Counted from the stretch's first letter, positions 36,963 to 49,589 are shown. The stretch: DNA of 64,000 nucleotides from Cavia porcellus (GCF_034190915.1 NW_026947489.1:56420001-56484000); one strand, 5' to 3'. Notes: a model not told the origin generated them from the letters alone. A program made the numbers and translations.

Positions 36963-38431
36963 GTACCAGCACCAGCATCACCACCATCGTCACCCGTCCT
37001 TTATCTTCCTTCTTCCTGGAGATATTCAGGGAGGGAACAGTGGAGGTTTGCAGGAAAGAACTTATGCATTTAGGGGCCTGTGAGATGAAGCATGTTGGGG
37101 TATGTGTCAATGCTAAATGTGTACCCTTGTGCAAGTAAACATGAACCAACAGCCTGAACAGACCACAAGAGTTCCTGAGTGTTATACTCCCACAAGAGAG
37201 GGGGATGCAGGGACAGGAAGGTTGAAGGGTGCTGATTTGTGGGCCAATTAGAGCCAGACAGGTCACCAAGGCTCACTGCATGCTCTGGACAAGTGCAGGA
37301 CATACTGCCTTGAGCCTTACTTGGCTAAGGATTAGGGTTAGGGTTATGGGAATCCTCCTAGAGCTTTTCTTCAAATGTGCAAACCATCTCTGCTTTGGTT
37401 GTAGTGGGGAGCCACCATGGAGAGCCATAGCTTCATTCATCCTAAACCTAAGTACATGCAAAAGACAGACATCCAGAGTTGATTGTGTCTGTAGAGGCAT
37501 CTAGGTCATTCCTAAGGCTCTGAGGGTAGCTATAGCTTCCCAGTGACCTGGCACTCCTGCTTTTCCTGCTGAGGAGATGCAGGGACATTTTAGAGCACTT
37601 CTCAGCGGCTCCTTTTGCTTCTGCCCTTCCTAGGAATTCACTAATGCCCAAATCTATAGAAGGATAAACTTAGGTGTTACTAGCAGAAAGACTCCATTGC
37701 CTGGGAAATTTGCCAATGTGCCCAAAGCACTCCTATGAGCTGTGGCAGAAACCCCCATGTTGAGAGTACATGGTGACACCTCAGGGGCCAAAGGACAGGG
37801 GACGTGACAACATGGCCTCGGCCTCACAACTGTGCCTTGGAAAGCAGTGTCCTCAGGCTGGATGCAAGCTCCTGGATGCAGGCGCATGATGTGGGCCTGG
37901 ATTCCAGTTCTTTTACTACAGAACTGTGTGGCCTTGGGCAACTTACTTCTGTTTATCACCCACAAAGGGAATGGATTACTTCAGCCTCTAAGATCTCTTT
38001 CAGCTAAAAACAAAGCTTTAGGAAATCAACATGTGATGAGGAGGAACTATATTTTAAGGATCTGCTAAATCAGGCGCACATTTACCCTTGGAATCGGAGC
38101 AGCAGCCCAGGCACACCACATCATTAAGTCACATTCTGGGGAGCAGCCAGAGCTGGAGTGCAGACAAGACTCCTGGGGTTGGACTGGGGCCAGCGTATGG
38201 CTTTGAGCCTGTTGTGCACCACAGACCTCAAAAGAGGGGTCCAACAGATGACGTACAACAAATGCAAACCAGGACAGAAATGAGAACTCAGAACCTACTG
38301 GGGACAGAGCAGAACCCTTTGTCACCTAAACCAAGCTGCTATAACTGAGCAAGGGACAAACAGAAAACACACTTATGCTTGTTTACACGGAGAACTGTTT
38401 TTATGAAACAGTCCAGAGACATTGATCTTTT

Positions 38432-39131
38432 TTTAAAATTTTATTTTGAAGGTAGTAAAATACAACAGATCAAGACAGAATAAAGCCAACTAAGATTGTA
38501 CAGTGAAATTAGTACAGAACTTCACAGCAGGTTACTGCGATAACAGTAATAGGTATCACCAGTATATTTTGTTATCTTTACAATAGTTCTTTCAATCAAA
38601 ATAAAATGAAATACAGAACATTATAGAACTTATCAAAACAGAATATTGAATAGAGCAGTACCATTAATCAGAATAGAGCAAAACAGTAATAAAAGTATTT
38701 GCCTTCAAAGAGATGGTAGAAGGAAACCCCCCTTATTTGCTATGGTCAACCTCCCAGGAGATGCTCAGATTTCTGGTTCCCATTTGCTAACGGGGGACAG
38801 GAGAAGGGGAAGTGGGATGTTTGACTCTAGGCAGTGCACCAGTAGGTTCACTATTGCTTAGCAGGGAGGCAGGCTGGTTGCTTGGTTTCCCAGCTTCATG
38901 AGTTCCAATATGGTGTGGATCTCAGAAGACACTGGTGGTTCTCCTCCCTGGAAAGGCCGCAGTCTGCCACACTGCAGCCACTTACCAGGAAGGCGAGCTG
39001 CTTGCTTGGTTTCCCAACGTCCTAAGTTCCAACATGGTGTGGATCTCAGGAGCTGCTGGTGGTTCTCCGCCTGGAAGGGCTGCAGTCTGCCACACCACAG
39101 CCACTTACCAAGGAGGGGAGGTGCTTGCTTC
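38432..39131 (-). mobile_element. 700-bp retroposon with tandem 5' units
   Basis: The element is flanked by a 15-bp direct repeat AGACATTGATCTTTT (38417-38431 and 39132-39146). On the plus strand it starts with a T-rich run and on the minus strand it ends AATAAAATTTTAAAA, so it was copied from a polyadenylated transcript. Its minus-strand 5' end is two 124-bp tandem units (39128-39005 and 39004-38881) plus a partial edge. No protein is encoded. The family is not recognised; the layout recalls tandem monomers in rodent L1 5' UTRs. Confidence 0.7.
38881..39128 (-). repeat. two 124-bp tandem units
   Basis: Both units start (plus strand) cttggtttccca and share gtgtggatctcag, gcagtctgccacac and gccacttacca. 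On the minus strand each carries TGGTAAGTGG, a good splice-donor-like sequence. Confidence 0.85.
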
Positions 39132-40140
39132 AGACATTGATCTTTTCGACCTACAGCCATAAACTGTAGTGGTGATCTGGTGCAGGACTGTAGGACCAGC
39201 CTGTTTTATGCCATCTCATGCATGCCAAGTATCCCCTTACCTGGAAGGCTAATGGAAGGCTAACCATTCTTTGCAATCCAGTTAAAACATCACCTCCTCT
39301 AGGGAATCTTCCCTAATTTCTCCATCCTCTGAAGTCTCAAGATGGATAGGGACTACTTTGATAGCGACTCTTACCCTAGTCTGATCAGCATTATGGTTTT
39401 ACAACATATCACTCTTTAACTGGATTAGACACCCTTAGAAAGCCAGGATGGCACTTTACACGTAAGCCCTTTATGTACCTGCTTTCCTACCTCCATCTCG
39501 CACGGATATAATGGAAGCTCAAGCCAGGTATCTTTGTTTAAAAAAAAAAAAAAAAAAAAGCGCGCGCACACACCCCCCTCATATGTTAAAAGCAGGGATA
39601 CTGTGGTCTCAACCAGTACGTAGGGAGGGTGCAGGTGACTGGCTCCTACTTCTGGAAAATAGGAATTGGTAAGAGGCCAGGTGCATTTTCCTTCTGCATC
39701 ACGCCGAGGATCACCGTTTCCCACGCCGTGGAGCCACTGAATTCAGGGAATAAGCCTGGAAGGCTGATGGGGGCAGCATCCGTTCCTGCAGCTGCCTCCT
39801 GGAGCCACTGATCTGTAACAGCAGGGATTTTAGCTGCTTCGCTCAAGGATCTGATCCCAAGCGCCTGTCAGTCATCGGGCTCTGAATGAATTTAGACCCA
39901 CCTGGCCGAACCTCACCCCTTCTCACTGCGCTCCCAGTCTAACAGAAGCCCCTGCAGTCTCGCGCACCTCCCCAACATTGGATCCCAGACCCCAGGCACC
40001 CGGGGTGGGGAGAACGTGGGCGAGACGTAGGGCGCTCTAGGGAAGCCTGGCTCACAGTGACTCGGTAAGGGATTACTCTGAGTGGTCCTAAACTCCCGAG
40101 TCTTGGGGATTAAGGAAGGATCACGAAAGCATTCAACGCC

Positions 40141-40396
40141 AACTCAGATCCGATCACTGCGCCTGTGGCCGCACTTCCAGCCTCCTGAGAGGGGCGTAAC
40201 CTCACTCAGGCAATCAACCAGTGGACTCCCCAAAAGCCCCGCCCCCTGTCTCTGAGTGACAGTGCGCCAGGCCAGAGATTGGCCTAGCAGCGCTTGGTTC
40301 CCAATGCGCATGCTCTCTGACCCCTGCGCTACAGGGACCTGTACTGCAGCACCTGCATCTCTTACCTGCATCCCGCTGGGCATCCCGGCCTCGGCC
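40141..40396 (+). promoter_or_regulatory. ATP6V0E2: ATP6V0E2 promoter and 5' UTR
   Basis: CpG-rich sequence with an inverted CCAAT (attgg, about 40278) and no TATA, immediately upstream of the ATG. The transcription start is not determinable. Confidence 0.5.
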
Positions 40397-40500
40397 ATGA
40401 CGGCGCACTCCTTTGCCCTTCCGGTCATCGTCTTCACCACGTTCTGGGGTCTCATCGGCATTGCCGGCCCCTGGTTCGTGCCAAAGGGACCTAACCGCGG
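40397..40500 (+). CDS. ATP6V0E2: ATP6V0E2 exon 1
   Basis: [19 protein letters not shown] to the donor CGCGG|GTAAGG; ends in phase 2. Confidence 0.93.
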
Positions 40501-43500
40501 GTAAGGAAGGCGCGCAGGCCCTAGCTCCCTGCGGACCCCTCTTTCCCTGTCCCTGTCCTACCGCCAGCATCACTCGGGGGACGCCTCTCCAGGTCGCCTT
40601 CCCCAAGGTCACCGCTCATGGGTCGCGTTCAATGAGGGAACGGGAAGGAGGCCCAAGCACAAGGACAAACACTGAAACTAGGAGCAGGGATTTTGTGGAG
40701 ATGCAGATGGCTGGGGCGTTGGCTCCTGCAGCCAGACAGGAGCGGGGTGGGCGCTGGTGCACTCCTCCCCTCCCCCGCCAGCTGTGTGACTTTGAGCCTC
40801 AGTTTCTCCGTAATAAAAGGGCATGATGCCAATGCCTGCCTCATAAGGCTTCAGTGGGTTATTATTCAAGTAATGCGCTTAAAACACTCGTCAGTGCATG
40901 GCACATTTTGTGCACTTGATCATTTTCAGCAGGTGTTACTTTTGAAGGTTCCCAGGCAGATTTCTGCACACGCCCTAGCATCTGCTTATCATATTTTTGG
41001 TTATAAAATGCTCTCCCTTTTTCCATAAGTCTCCCTTTGTCCAAAATGCTCTCCCGCAGTGTCCAACCAGGACTGGCCCAAGCCCTGAGTCATAGTGAAA
41101 GAGGGAGCAAGTCTTCAGCACAAACTTGAAGTGCTTTAGGTCGAAGGCCACTGTGGATGCATGTAAGCTTTGGCTAGATGCTGCTTGGAGAGATCCATGT
41201 CATATTTGTTCTTAAAAATCTGCAGGGCTTATGGGTCCCACAACACCACTTCGTAAAGCATTTTAGCCTCACTTCTCTTGCAACCCTAGTGAATTCTTTA
41301 TGGTGCTCCTGATGTAGTTTAAGCTTCTGTCTTCCATCTTTTCCGAGTGGACACTGTTGTCTTGCAATCGCCAAGCCTCAGAAATGGCTCATGGTCTCCT
41401 TGATTCTTGCCCTGTGTTCTGGGCTATTGTTTTCCTTGTTGCCCAGTGAACTCGAGGTCACTCCACAGTGTTGTGCCATGTTGGGGCAGTACCTTTTCCC
41501 ATCTGCAGTAAGATGGAGAAATGTTGGGTGATGGAGAAGGGAGATAAAGGCAGGATTGGCACTGTCACTTTTGTGGGCAGGGTGGGCCTCCCCAAGAGGT
41601 GACACTGAGAGCTTCTCTTCTCCAGGTGGCACTGCACACCCTGAGTAGTACTCAGCCTCCTGTGTCCAGGGGGCATCAGGAGAGTCTATGGAAAACTGAT
41701 GCCAAGAGCTGTTTCTGTAGCCCTGACCGGGCCTTCTGACCTGTACTCTTCTTTTGCAGGGTGATCATCACCATGCTGGTTGCCACTGCTGTGTGCTGTT
41801 ACCTCTTGTGAGTACTGCCTTTGCCAGCTTTGTCCTCTGCCCGCCCTCCTGACTTTGGCTCTGTGGCCCACATGTCTGCTGTGTGAGCTTTATACTAACC
41901 CAGAGGTGCAAATTCCACCTGTGAGATGAAAGAGTTGCCTAGTCAACCCGACTGAGCATCAGAAGAACCTAGACAGATTGTTTAGCTCTAGCTTTTGGGC
42001 TTCACCCTATACGCAGTAGATCCCAGATGTCACGCTTGCATTTAGGAATCTGTTTTTTGTTTGTTTTTCATTTTGTTTGTTTGTTTGCCATACTAAGGAT
42101 TGAACCCAGGGCCTTTGCACTGAACTACATCCCAGCCTCCTTTAAAAATTTTTTTTTTCTAACTTTGAGATAGAGTCTTACACTAAATTGCCCAGGTTGG
42201 GCTTGAACTTGTGATCCTCCTGCTTCAGGATCCCAGACTGCAGGAATTACAGGTGGGAGCCACTGTGCCCAGCAGGAATCTTTTGGTGAGCGTTCCCAGG
42301 CACTGAATGCAGCCAGTTTAGAACCATTTGGAGAGAGAAACATTTGTGCTTGGAAAGGTATCTTGGGGATACAAAAAATCCATTCTAAGGCACAGTTCCA
42401 GAGGACTCAGTTTCCATTTCCTTAATAGCTACACCGGTCCCAGGAACTGTTTGGTCTTTACAAAAACAGGAAGACACCCCCTCCATCCAGCCCAGTTACA
42501 CTGCAGTTACATTGCTCTTGGTTTAAATCGCCCCGGCTGCCAAATCAAGGGAAGCTCAAATTCCAGGTTTTTTGTCTTGGTTTGGTTTGGCTTTCTGAGA
42601 CAGAGTCTCACTATGTAGTTGAGACTGGCCCTGAACTCACTATGTGGTGCAGATTGGCCTTGAACTTGCAGTGATCCTCCTGCCTCAGCCTCCTGAGTGC
42701 TGGGATTCTAGGCATGCACCACCATGCCTGGCAAAGTTCCAGTTTTGAGGACATCCTCTCTCACTGCAGCTCAAATCATGTTAAGCCTGCAGAATTTTCT
42801 CTTCCTGTGTCTTATACATTACTTTTATAGGCATATGTGGGTGCTCTTAATTCAGAACAACGCAGGCAAGACAGAAGAAGTGATGGGATGCTCATTCTTT
42901 AAAACATGGTTATAAAGTTGGTGGCACATGCTTGTGATCTCAGCTTTTTGGGGGTGCTGTGGCAGGAAGATCACAAGTTTGTGTCGAGCCCAAGCAATTT
43001 AGCCATCTAGTGAGACCCTGTCTCAAAATTAAAAAAAAAAAAAACTTAAAGGGCTAAGGGATGTAGCTTAGTGCAAAGGCCCTGAGGTTCAATCCCTAAT
43101 ACTGCAATAATAAATAAATAATAAAGGAAGAAAGAGGTCTGGGGCTAGCGTGTGACTTAGGGAGCTCAAGGTGCACAGAGACCAGGGAGCGCTGGACCAG
43201 AGAATACACAGGCTCTGGTGGGAGTGGGCCCTGACCTTGTAGGCTGCCTCTAATCCCAGCCCTAATCCTAACTCAGGGACCTTACAAATCAAACCCACAC
43301 CCACAAACCATGGGCCACTGCCTCACATTTGCTGGGGTGTAGGTAGTTTCATGGGTCCCTTCTTGGCTCAGAGGACACTTGGCCCTGCCACCTGCAGTTT
43401 GACTGGTGCTCCCTGAGAAGCAGGCAGAAAAGAGACCAAGGCCTCCCTTAGCATGGGTGTGGATTCCTTCTGTGACTCCACTGATACCCCTCACACTGCT

Positions 43501-43605
43501 GTCCCTGGCAGCTGGCTCATTGCTATCCTGGCCCAACTGAACCCCCTGTTCGGGCCCCAGCTGAAGAATGAGACCATCTGGTACGTGCGCTTTCTGTGGG
43601 AGTGA
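40397..43605 (+). CDS. ATP6V0E2: V-type proton ATPase subunit e2
   Basis: Small hydrophobic subunit of the membrane V0 sector of the vacuolar H+-ATPase, which acidifies endomembrane compartments. Exons 40397-40500, 41760-41807 and 43512-43605 join to 246 nt, 81 aa, the remembered family length. Two membrane helices are visible: residues about 7-27 ([19 protein letters not shown]) and about 36-58 ([20 protein letters not shown]). The protein ends [12 protein letters not shown] with an N-glycosylation motif NET. I called e2 rather than e1 from the TAHSFALPV start and the position next to ZNF862. All splice sites are GT/AG and in phase. Confidence 0.95.
41760..41807 (+). CDS. ATP6V0E2: ATP6V0E2 exon 2
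   Basis: A 48-nt exon with acceptor CTCTTCTTTTGCAG and donor CTCTT|GTGAGT, encoding [15 protein letters not shown] within the second helix. Confidence 0.93.
42050..42275 (-). mobile_element. B1-ID SINE, antisense
   Basis: Plus strand: attgaacccagggcctttgc, ctacatcccagcctcc, then ttgcccaggttgggcttgaa. Confidence 0.8.
42565..42732 (-). mobile_element. B1-like SINE, antisense
   Basis: gagacagagtctcactatgt, then cctgcctcagcctcctgagt and accaccatgcctggc. Confidence 0.8.
42910..43128 (+). mobile_element. B1-ID composite SINE
   Basis: gttggtggcacatgcttgtg, gagaccctgtctcaaaatta, then gggctaagggatgtagctta. Confidence 0.75.
43512..43605 (+). CDS. ATP6V0E2: ATP6V0E2 exon 3 (stop)
   Basis: [20 protein letters not shown] to FLWE and TGA at 43603-43605. 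A donor-like CCCCAG|GTACCA at 43627 suggests the UTR continues in another exon. Confidence 0.93.
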
Positions 43606-43670
43606 CCGGCACTGCGTGTGGCCCCAGGTACCATTGGGATGGTGGGTGGGGAGCAAAGAAAGGCAGAGCT

Positions 43671-43752
43671 GGGCCAGGGACTTAGCTCAGTAGCTCAAGT
43701 GCTTATCTGGTAAGCACAAGGTTCTGAGTTCAATCCCTGGTGCCAAAAAAAA
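43671..43752 (+). mobile_element. ID-type SINE
   Basis: tgggccagggacttagctca and gagttcaatccctggtgcc with an A tail. Confidence 0.85.
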
Positions 43753-44551
43753 AGGCAGAGCCACGGGATAGCTCTCAGTTGGACTCAGGCTTCGTATTTT
43801 GCAAAGCCAAAAAGGCTGATGTGTGGCTCTCTGCCTGTACCATGCCAACCCCCAGGGTACCTTTGTCTGTGCCCTCACAAGGCTTCTTCCAGAAGCATGT
43901 CACACACAGGTCACTGTGGGATTGTGATTCCCAAGCTACAGGGTGGCAGGGAAACTGAATCTGTGCTGGGTGACAGCAGCCTGAAGAGAGGGACAGTGAG
44001 GGTTTGCTGAGTGACCAGGGCAGGGCTGAGGTGGGTTTCCAGGGAGGGGATACGGGTCCCCACAACAAAACGGTAACCATAATGCCATATGCCTTTCAGG
44101 TGTACCAGTGTTCTGAGTGACCCTGGCTCGACTTCTCTGGTGACTTTCATCTCACCTTCCCCACAGCTGTCCTGGTTCCTCTGTGTTCCCCTGTGTTTGC
44201 ACCTCAGAGTCCACATGCCCAGGGCCCAGTGGGTTCCAGGATACCCTCTCCTCTTGGTCAATTGGGTCTGAAAGCCCTGAGCCCAGAGCCAGGCTGGAGC
44301 CAGGATATCCCTGGGGTTTCCTCTCTTTCCTGCCCAAGCAGGTCCTGGGAACAGCTGGTCCAGGTAGGATCCATCTCAGAGGTGTGGCACAGGTGAAGGC
44401 AGGGTCCTTGGCCATGACCCCAGGGTAAGGTCTGTCCCCACTAGCTGTGAGGTGCCCATTGCTGTCAAGATGAGATGTGAAATTTCTGAAAAAATGTCTC
44501 AGAGAAACACTCATACATCATTAGTGCTTTGGGCTAAGACTGAAACCTAGA

Positions 44552-44553
<2 letters not shown>

Positions 44554-44599
<46 letters not shown>

Positions 44600-44665
44600 C
44601 AAACTCAGAACCTTGTGCTTGCTAGGCAGGCACTGTGCCACTGAGCTATAAACCCGGCCCCAAAA
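44554..44665 (-). mobile_element. (GT)n microsatellite and antisense ID SINE
   Basis: GT repeat at 44554-44596 followed by caaactcagaaccttgtgct and actgagctataaacccggcc. Confidence 0.75.
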
Positions 44666-45062
44666 CCTAGCTCTTGATCTTTGTAGCTGTGAGGACCCTT
44701 GATGACTTGCCAGAGCAATTGTGTCTCTTTGGGAATATTCTGTCCTGCCTTCTTTCTATCCCTCCTTGGACCTGTCAAGTTCTGACCCCTCCTTGGAGCC
44801 TGTCAAGCTGCGTGTGGCTGTCCCCCTCCTATCCTGGTTGGGAAACATATTCCTCAAAACCCCACAGAGCAGCATCTAAGTGACCAGAGCTGGAGGATGA
44901 GAGGCAGGTGACACTGAGTGGTACTGGGGCACTAGGGCCCGTTGGCTCCCAAGGCTGGGCCTATTCCCAGCAAGGCACTGTGTGGGGGACACAGAGAGAG
45001 AGAGCAGTACAGGTCATACCAGGGAACCTGGGACCCTCCAGCCTGTGCCTGTGCTCCTCCAG

Positions 45063-45395
45063 GAGACAGAACAGGGACAGCAATTCTTGCCCAAGTACCG
45101 AGAGCTGTTAGGAGAGTTCACCCACCTTGCCTGGTTCCTGGCCCTACTAAATATTTATTTAGTGCCCCTTGCATTTGTGGTGGCCTTCGTTTTGGAGCAG
45201 CTGATGTGTCTGACCTAGATTTCTCAGCTCTGGACTGCTGGCCACTCGGCTTGTGGTTGTGCATGGACACAGCCCCTCCCCTCATCCCTCTTTCTCCTCC
45301 CCTCCACAACCTTTCTGTGGGGTGGAGGTGGCAAGCATGCCTGGTACTGAAAAAACTGATCCATATCTAATAAATAACCGTTTGGTGGGCAAACC
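45063..45395 (+). promoter_or_regulatory. ATP6V0E2: ATP6V0E2 terminal 3' UTR exon and poly(A) signal
   Basis: Acceptor-like GTGCTCCTCCAG at 45051-45062. AATAAA at 45369-45374 is the first good signal after the stop. The spliced-UTR model is inferred. Confidence 0.5.
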
Positions 45396-45827
45396 CTGGC
45401 CTCAGTTCAATCTGCTAGCTGCCATCTGATTTCCAGTTCTTCGTGGGTGGATCGGGGACAGGAAAGGGTACTTGCAGCTGATGCCTTTGAAGCTACATTT
45501 CCAAGAGATAAACTCTGAGGACCACGATTTCCTGAGACCTGGGTCTTGCTATATGTCCTGAGTTTGGCCCAAGAACAGGAGGAAGATGGCTAAATGGAAC
45601 CTGGATGACCACTCTGTGTCCTAGATGATGGAGGGGCAGCTCCCAGTCATGCAATAAAGCAGGTCCCATGTCTGAAGTGGCCTCATTCTAGACCTCCAAG
45701 GGTTGATGTCTGCTGCATTGGAGTGAAACTGGGGAGAAGTGAGATAGGACCAATGGCTGATGACCTGGACCTGGTTGAGGGGCTTAGGTTGATCCATGGA
45801 GCAGTAGGGAGCCACAAAGCATTTAGT

Positions 45828-46016
45828 TTTTGGTTTTTGTGGTCCTGGGGATTGAACCAAGGGCCTTCACACTAAGCTACATCCCCTGTCCTTTTTTTAA
45901 AATTTTGAGAATGTGTCTCATTAAGCTCCCTAGGCTGTACTTGAAGTTACAGTCCTCCTGCCTCTGCTGCCCAGAGTGCTAGGATCACAGGTGTGTGCCA
46001 CCATGCCCAGCTCATA
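45828..46016 (-). mobile_element. B1-ID SINE, antisense
   Basis: gggattgaaccaagggcctt, ctacatcccctgtcc, then tgcccagagtgctaggatca. Confidence 0.75.
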
Positions 46017-48157
46017 AAAGGCTAAAAAGTGCTATGTGTCCAAAACTGGCACCTCAGGTCTGGGATGTTCAGGATCCTTTTTGACCTGGGCTTGGGCACA
46101 GAGATAGTTCCTTGCAGAGGGCTGCTTCCCTCCACCCATTTCCTGTTCTCTGGATGCTGGATTGTTGGTGTTGCGTTGTTGGGGTGTCTTGACACTTCCG
46201 CGACATGTGTGTTGCTAGATTCCCCATGGAAGCACAGGCAGCCTCTTTCCTGGAGGTGAAGTCCTGCAGAGCTGCTTCCTGCACCTGGGCACTTTGGACT
46301 GCTCCAGGCTGGCCCTGTGGTTTCCCGGCTCTTCTTCTGGTGCAGCCATTGCTTTTATTTAATTTGGAACCTTTATGGTGGAGAGGCTCTTCAATGATGA
46401 GGAGACAGAGAAGGAAATAGACATTTTCACGGGTCCTGGAGACATAGGTGGGGAGCTATGGGGAGAGAGGCGGGGATCTAGGGTAGTTGCTTTCTCTGAG
46501 GTCCAGATTGGGCCATTCAGACCAAACAAGTGAATCTGAAACCAGTACAAAAAGCTTTGTCCTGCACACAAAGGCACAGTCAGACCTTACTACTCATTGC
46601 TTTCAAATTCCAATTTGGTACTGGAAGCTTTTTTTTGGTAGGGGAAATTTCATCCAATCATGTTCTTTGTTTGGTACTCCATGCACCAGATAGAACTTGT
46701 GGATGTTGATTGCCTTTTTAGCTAAAGCAATTTATTTGGAACTTGTCTTACTTCCAGGGACAAGTTAATGAAGAGTACTGAGGTGCCACTGTACTCAAGG
46801 TCATAAACATCAGCACAGCCAGTCCTGGAAGGCTGGGAGGGCTGAGAGCTGCTGTCCACTGCACTCTGACCTGTCCGGACCTCCCAATTCCTTGGGGAAA
46901 ACTGATTTGCATCCTGGGCTTTCCCAAGCAGAACTGCGCAGGTGCCAGCAGGTTTGGTCAAGGATAGAAAAAGCTGGGGCGCAGTTAAGGCTACCAAACA
47001 ATCTTAGTAACTACTGATGGTGAGGAAAAGAGTTGAGCTCCCTTGGAGGATTTTCAGAGGTTGAGAGGATATTTGACAAGGAGAATCAGGGTGACAGCAG
47101 GGAGGTGAATGACGGGTTCAGGTCAGATCAGGAAGTACAAAATGACAAAGGGTTGATGAACATTAAAGAGACACGGGGTCAGCTCTATCTGCTCACTGAC
47201 TGGGATTCTGTCCCCTCAAAGACTAGGAGAAAAGGCCCCATGCTCCAGCTGAGGACATTTCAGAGGAAGGCTTCCAACACCTGAGATCTCTACAAACGGG
47301 CAGTGGCCGAGCATAGGTACCCCTGAGCCATACCAAATGGCAGAGTGAAACGCAGCCTTGGAAACCGCTGAGTCCTGGACAAAGCCCATGAGCAAGTAAC
47401 CAAGTAAAACCAGGCTGCATACGAAGTGTACGGCCTGCAGAGGGCAGCACAGGCACAGAGGAAGAGTTCAATTCTTGTCACCCTGGGGGCAAGGTTTTGG
47501 GCTGAGGCAGGCGATCCCAGTCTTGAGAGCTGCAGTGCCTAGATGAAATGTTCTCCAAAGATATGTCATGCTCTATAGTTACCATAGAGCAATTGCTAAG
47601 TTCCAGGCAAATCACAGGAAAAATACTGAAGCACCCTGCAACTTTACATGCTGTGGTTCTAGGCTTCCCCACCATTGCCCTTGAACTTTTCCTGTTTCAT
47701 AATCTCAGAGAGATCTGGCAGACCCTGGTGACAGGAACACCCATTCTCAAGGTTCTCACCAGGGAGAGGCAAATCTGTTCCTCTCCCCACAGAGCCCCAG
47801 AGTGAGACCCTTGGGTGCTTTTGTTTGCTTTGCACAGAAACAAGATGATTGGAATTATTGGGCATGAAACCCCATGGCAGAGGTCCCCTCTCACAGTAAT
47901 CTCCCCGTGTGCTGAAAGCCACCATCGGTTTATTAGAACTTGTGGTTTCCAGGGACAAAATCCATTAGGAGCCACCAGGTTTGCTCAGCTTATAACAAAA
48001 CAGCAAGGGCCATGGGCCAAAGTCCTGTGTGAGCTCAGCCACACTCTGGTTAACAAATCTAAGAATTACTCACTGGGGAGACAGATGTCAAAGGACACAA
48101 CACTCCACTAAGATGCCAGGAAGATGCACGTGTGCACACACACGCGCGCAACACGAG

Positions 48158-48242
48158 GAGGGCCAGAGATTTAGCTCAGCAGCATAAGCACCTATGGCAA
48201 GTGTGAGGTTGTGAGTTCAATCCCTGGTATCAAAAAAATAAG
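48158..48242 (+). mobile_element. ID-type SINE
   Basis: ggccagagatttagctcagc and gagttcaatccctggtatc with an A tail. Confidence 0.8.
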
Positions 48243-48357
48243 ACATGAGGGAATGACACAGTGATGGTGTTGCAACGCTAACATATTAGTGAGTAGATTT
48301 TAGTGGTTGTCACCACAAAAAAAAGGTGAGATAATATACATGTTAGCTTCACTCACC

Positions 48358-48510
48358 CATTTTGCTATACTATTTTGAGATAGGATCTCACTATCTACTT
48401 AAGGCTGGCCTTGAACTCACTGTGTACCAAGGGCAGCTTCAAACTGGCAGTGATCTTTTCTGCCTCAGCCTCCTGGGTGCTGGCTAGGATTACAGGCATG
48501 TACCAAAGCT
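48358..48510 (-). mobile_element. B1-like SINE, antisense
   Basis: gagataggatctcactatct, aaggctggccttgaactcac and ctgcctcagcctcctgggtg. Confidence 0.75.
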
Positions 48511-49317
48511 TGTACACATATTTCAAGACAGCATGCTGTACGTGATAAATATTACAATTTTATCAATTTAAAAAATAAAAATTAAAAAAAATAGTACAAG
48601 AACCCATGGCACTCTGGGCCCAAAGGTGGGCCTATCAGGCCAGAACTTCAGGGTCTAGAGCAAGACTCCCCTTGGGAGCAGTATTGGGGTGAGTCCTGGG
48701 TAGCCAGGCAACATAGGTGCTGGGGCTGGTGAGAATCACACTTCCTCTTCCTCACTTGGGCTATCGTCATGGTGTTGGTCAGTGTGCAGCATGGGCACCT
48801 GTAAGACCATGGGTCCCATGCCATACCCTACAGGGTTAATCTCACAGATAGGGCTGGCCTGTGCATTTTAAACAAGCTGACAAGGCCTCGTGCTGAGGCT
48901 CTAGGGACAAGATGACAGCGCAGGCTGGATAATTTACCAGCACCTTTGACCTCTGCCCACCAGATGTCAGCATAGCTCCTACCAGTTGTCATAGCACCAA
49001 GTGTCTTCATTCATCCTGAACCGGTCCCCGCGGAAGACACACTTACGCTTTCGGCAACCGCTGCTGTAGTATCTGGACCTCAGCGACTTCCAAACTTACT
49101 CCCTGCGAAGGAAGCAGAGAAACACTGGGGGGACAACTGGGCTCCTAAGCGTTGCCCTCGGCCTTTCATTTGGTTTTTCCAGGGGGACACTGCAGGGAGA
49201 AAGATGCATCCAGGCTTTTGGGGGTGCTAGGTATGAGTGGGTACCAGTTCCAGCAGGTGGACCATCAGTAAGGAGCCAAGATCTCCAAGGAAGCCCCATA
49301 ACAAAAACTGCCTCCCC

Positions 49318-49480
49318 TCGTAGCCAGTCATCCCAGCACTCCTGGAAGCTGAGACAGGCAGAATGAGTCCAGGCTGGATAACTGAGCGATTCTGCTCGAC
49401 TCTGTCTCAAAATCAAAAAAGGGCTGGGACATAGCTCAGTGCGAAGGGGCTGGGTTCCAGTATTGCAAAACGGAAACAAG
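49318..49480 (+). mobile_element. B1-ID composite SINE
   Basis: cagtcatcccagcactcctg, then aagggctgggacatagctca. Confidence 0.7.
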
Positions 49481-49484
49481 AGAC

Positions 49485-49570
49485 TGCCGGGGATATAGCT
49501 CAGCTGCCAAGCGCCTGCCGGGCAAGCGCTAGGTCATGAGTTCCACTTACGGAACCAAAAAGAAAACAAC
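49485..49570 (+). mobile_element. ID-type SINE next to the CpG island
   Basis: gccggggatatagctcagct and gcgctaggtcatgagttcc with an A-rich tail. Confidence 0.75.
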
Positions 49571-49589
49571 AAAAACCCCTTCGGCCAAT

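Larger units (their letters stand above)
35346..40140. other. ZNF862-ATP6V0E2 intergenic region
   Basis: No gene is seen. It holds microsatellites, one B1-ID SINE, a short TTAGGG-like run at about 37329-37351, and the 700-bp retroposon at 38432-39131. Confidence 0.55.
45396..49560. other. ATP6V0E2-LRRC61 intergenic region
   Basis: No gene or ACTR3C-like coding sequence is seen on either strand. SINE copies lie at both ends; the middle (about 46.1-48.1 kb) looks unique. Confidence 0.5.

Noticed and set aside
37329..37351. ggattagggttagggttatg, telomere-like
   Set aside because: Only about two TTAGGG units; too short to be a meaningful interstitial telomeric tract.
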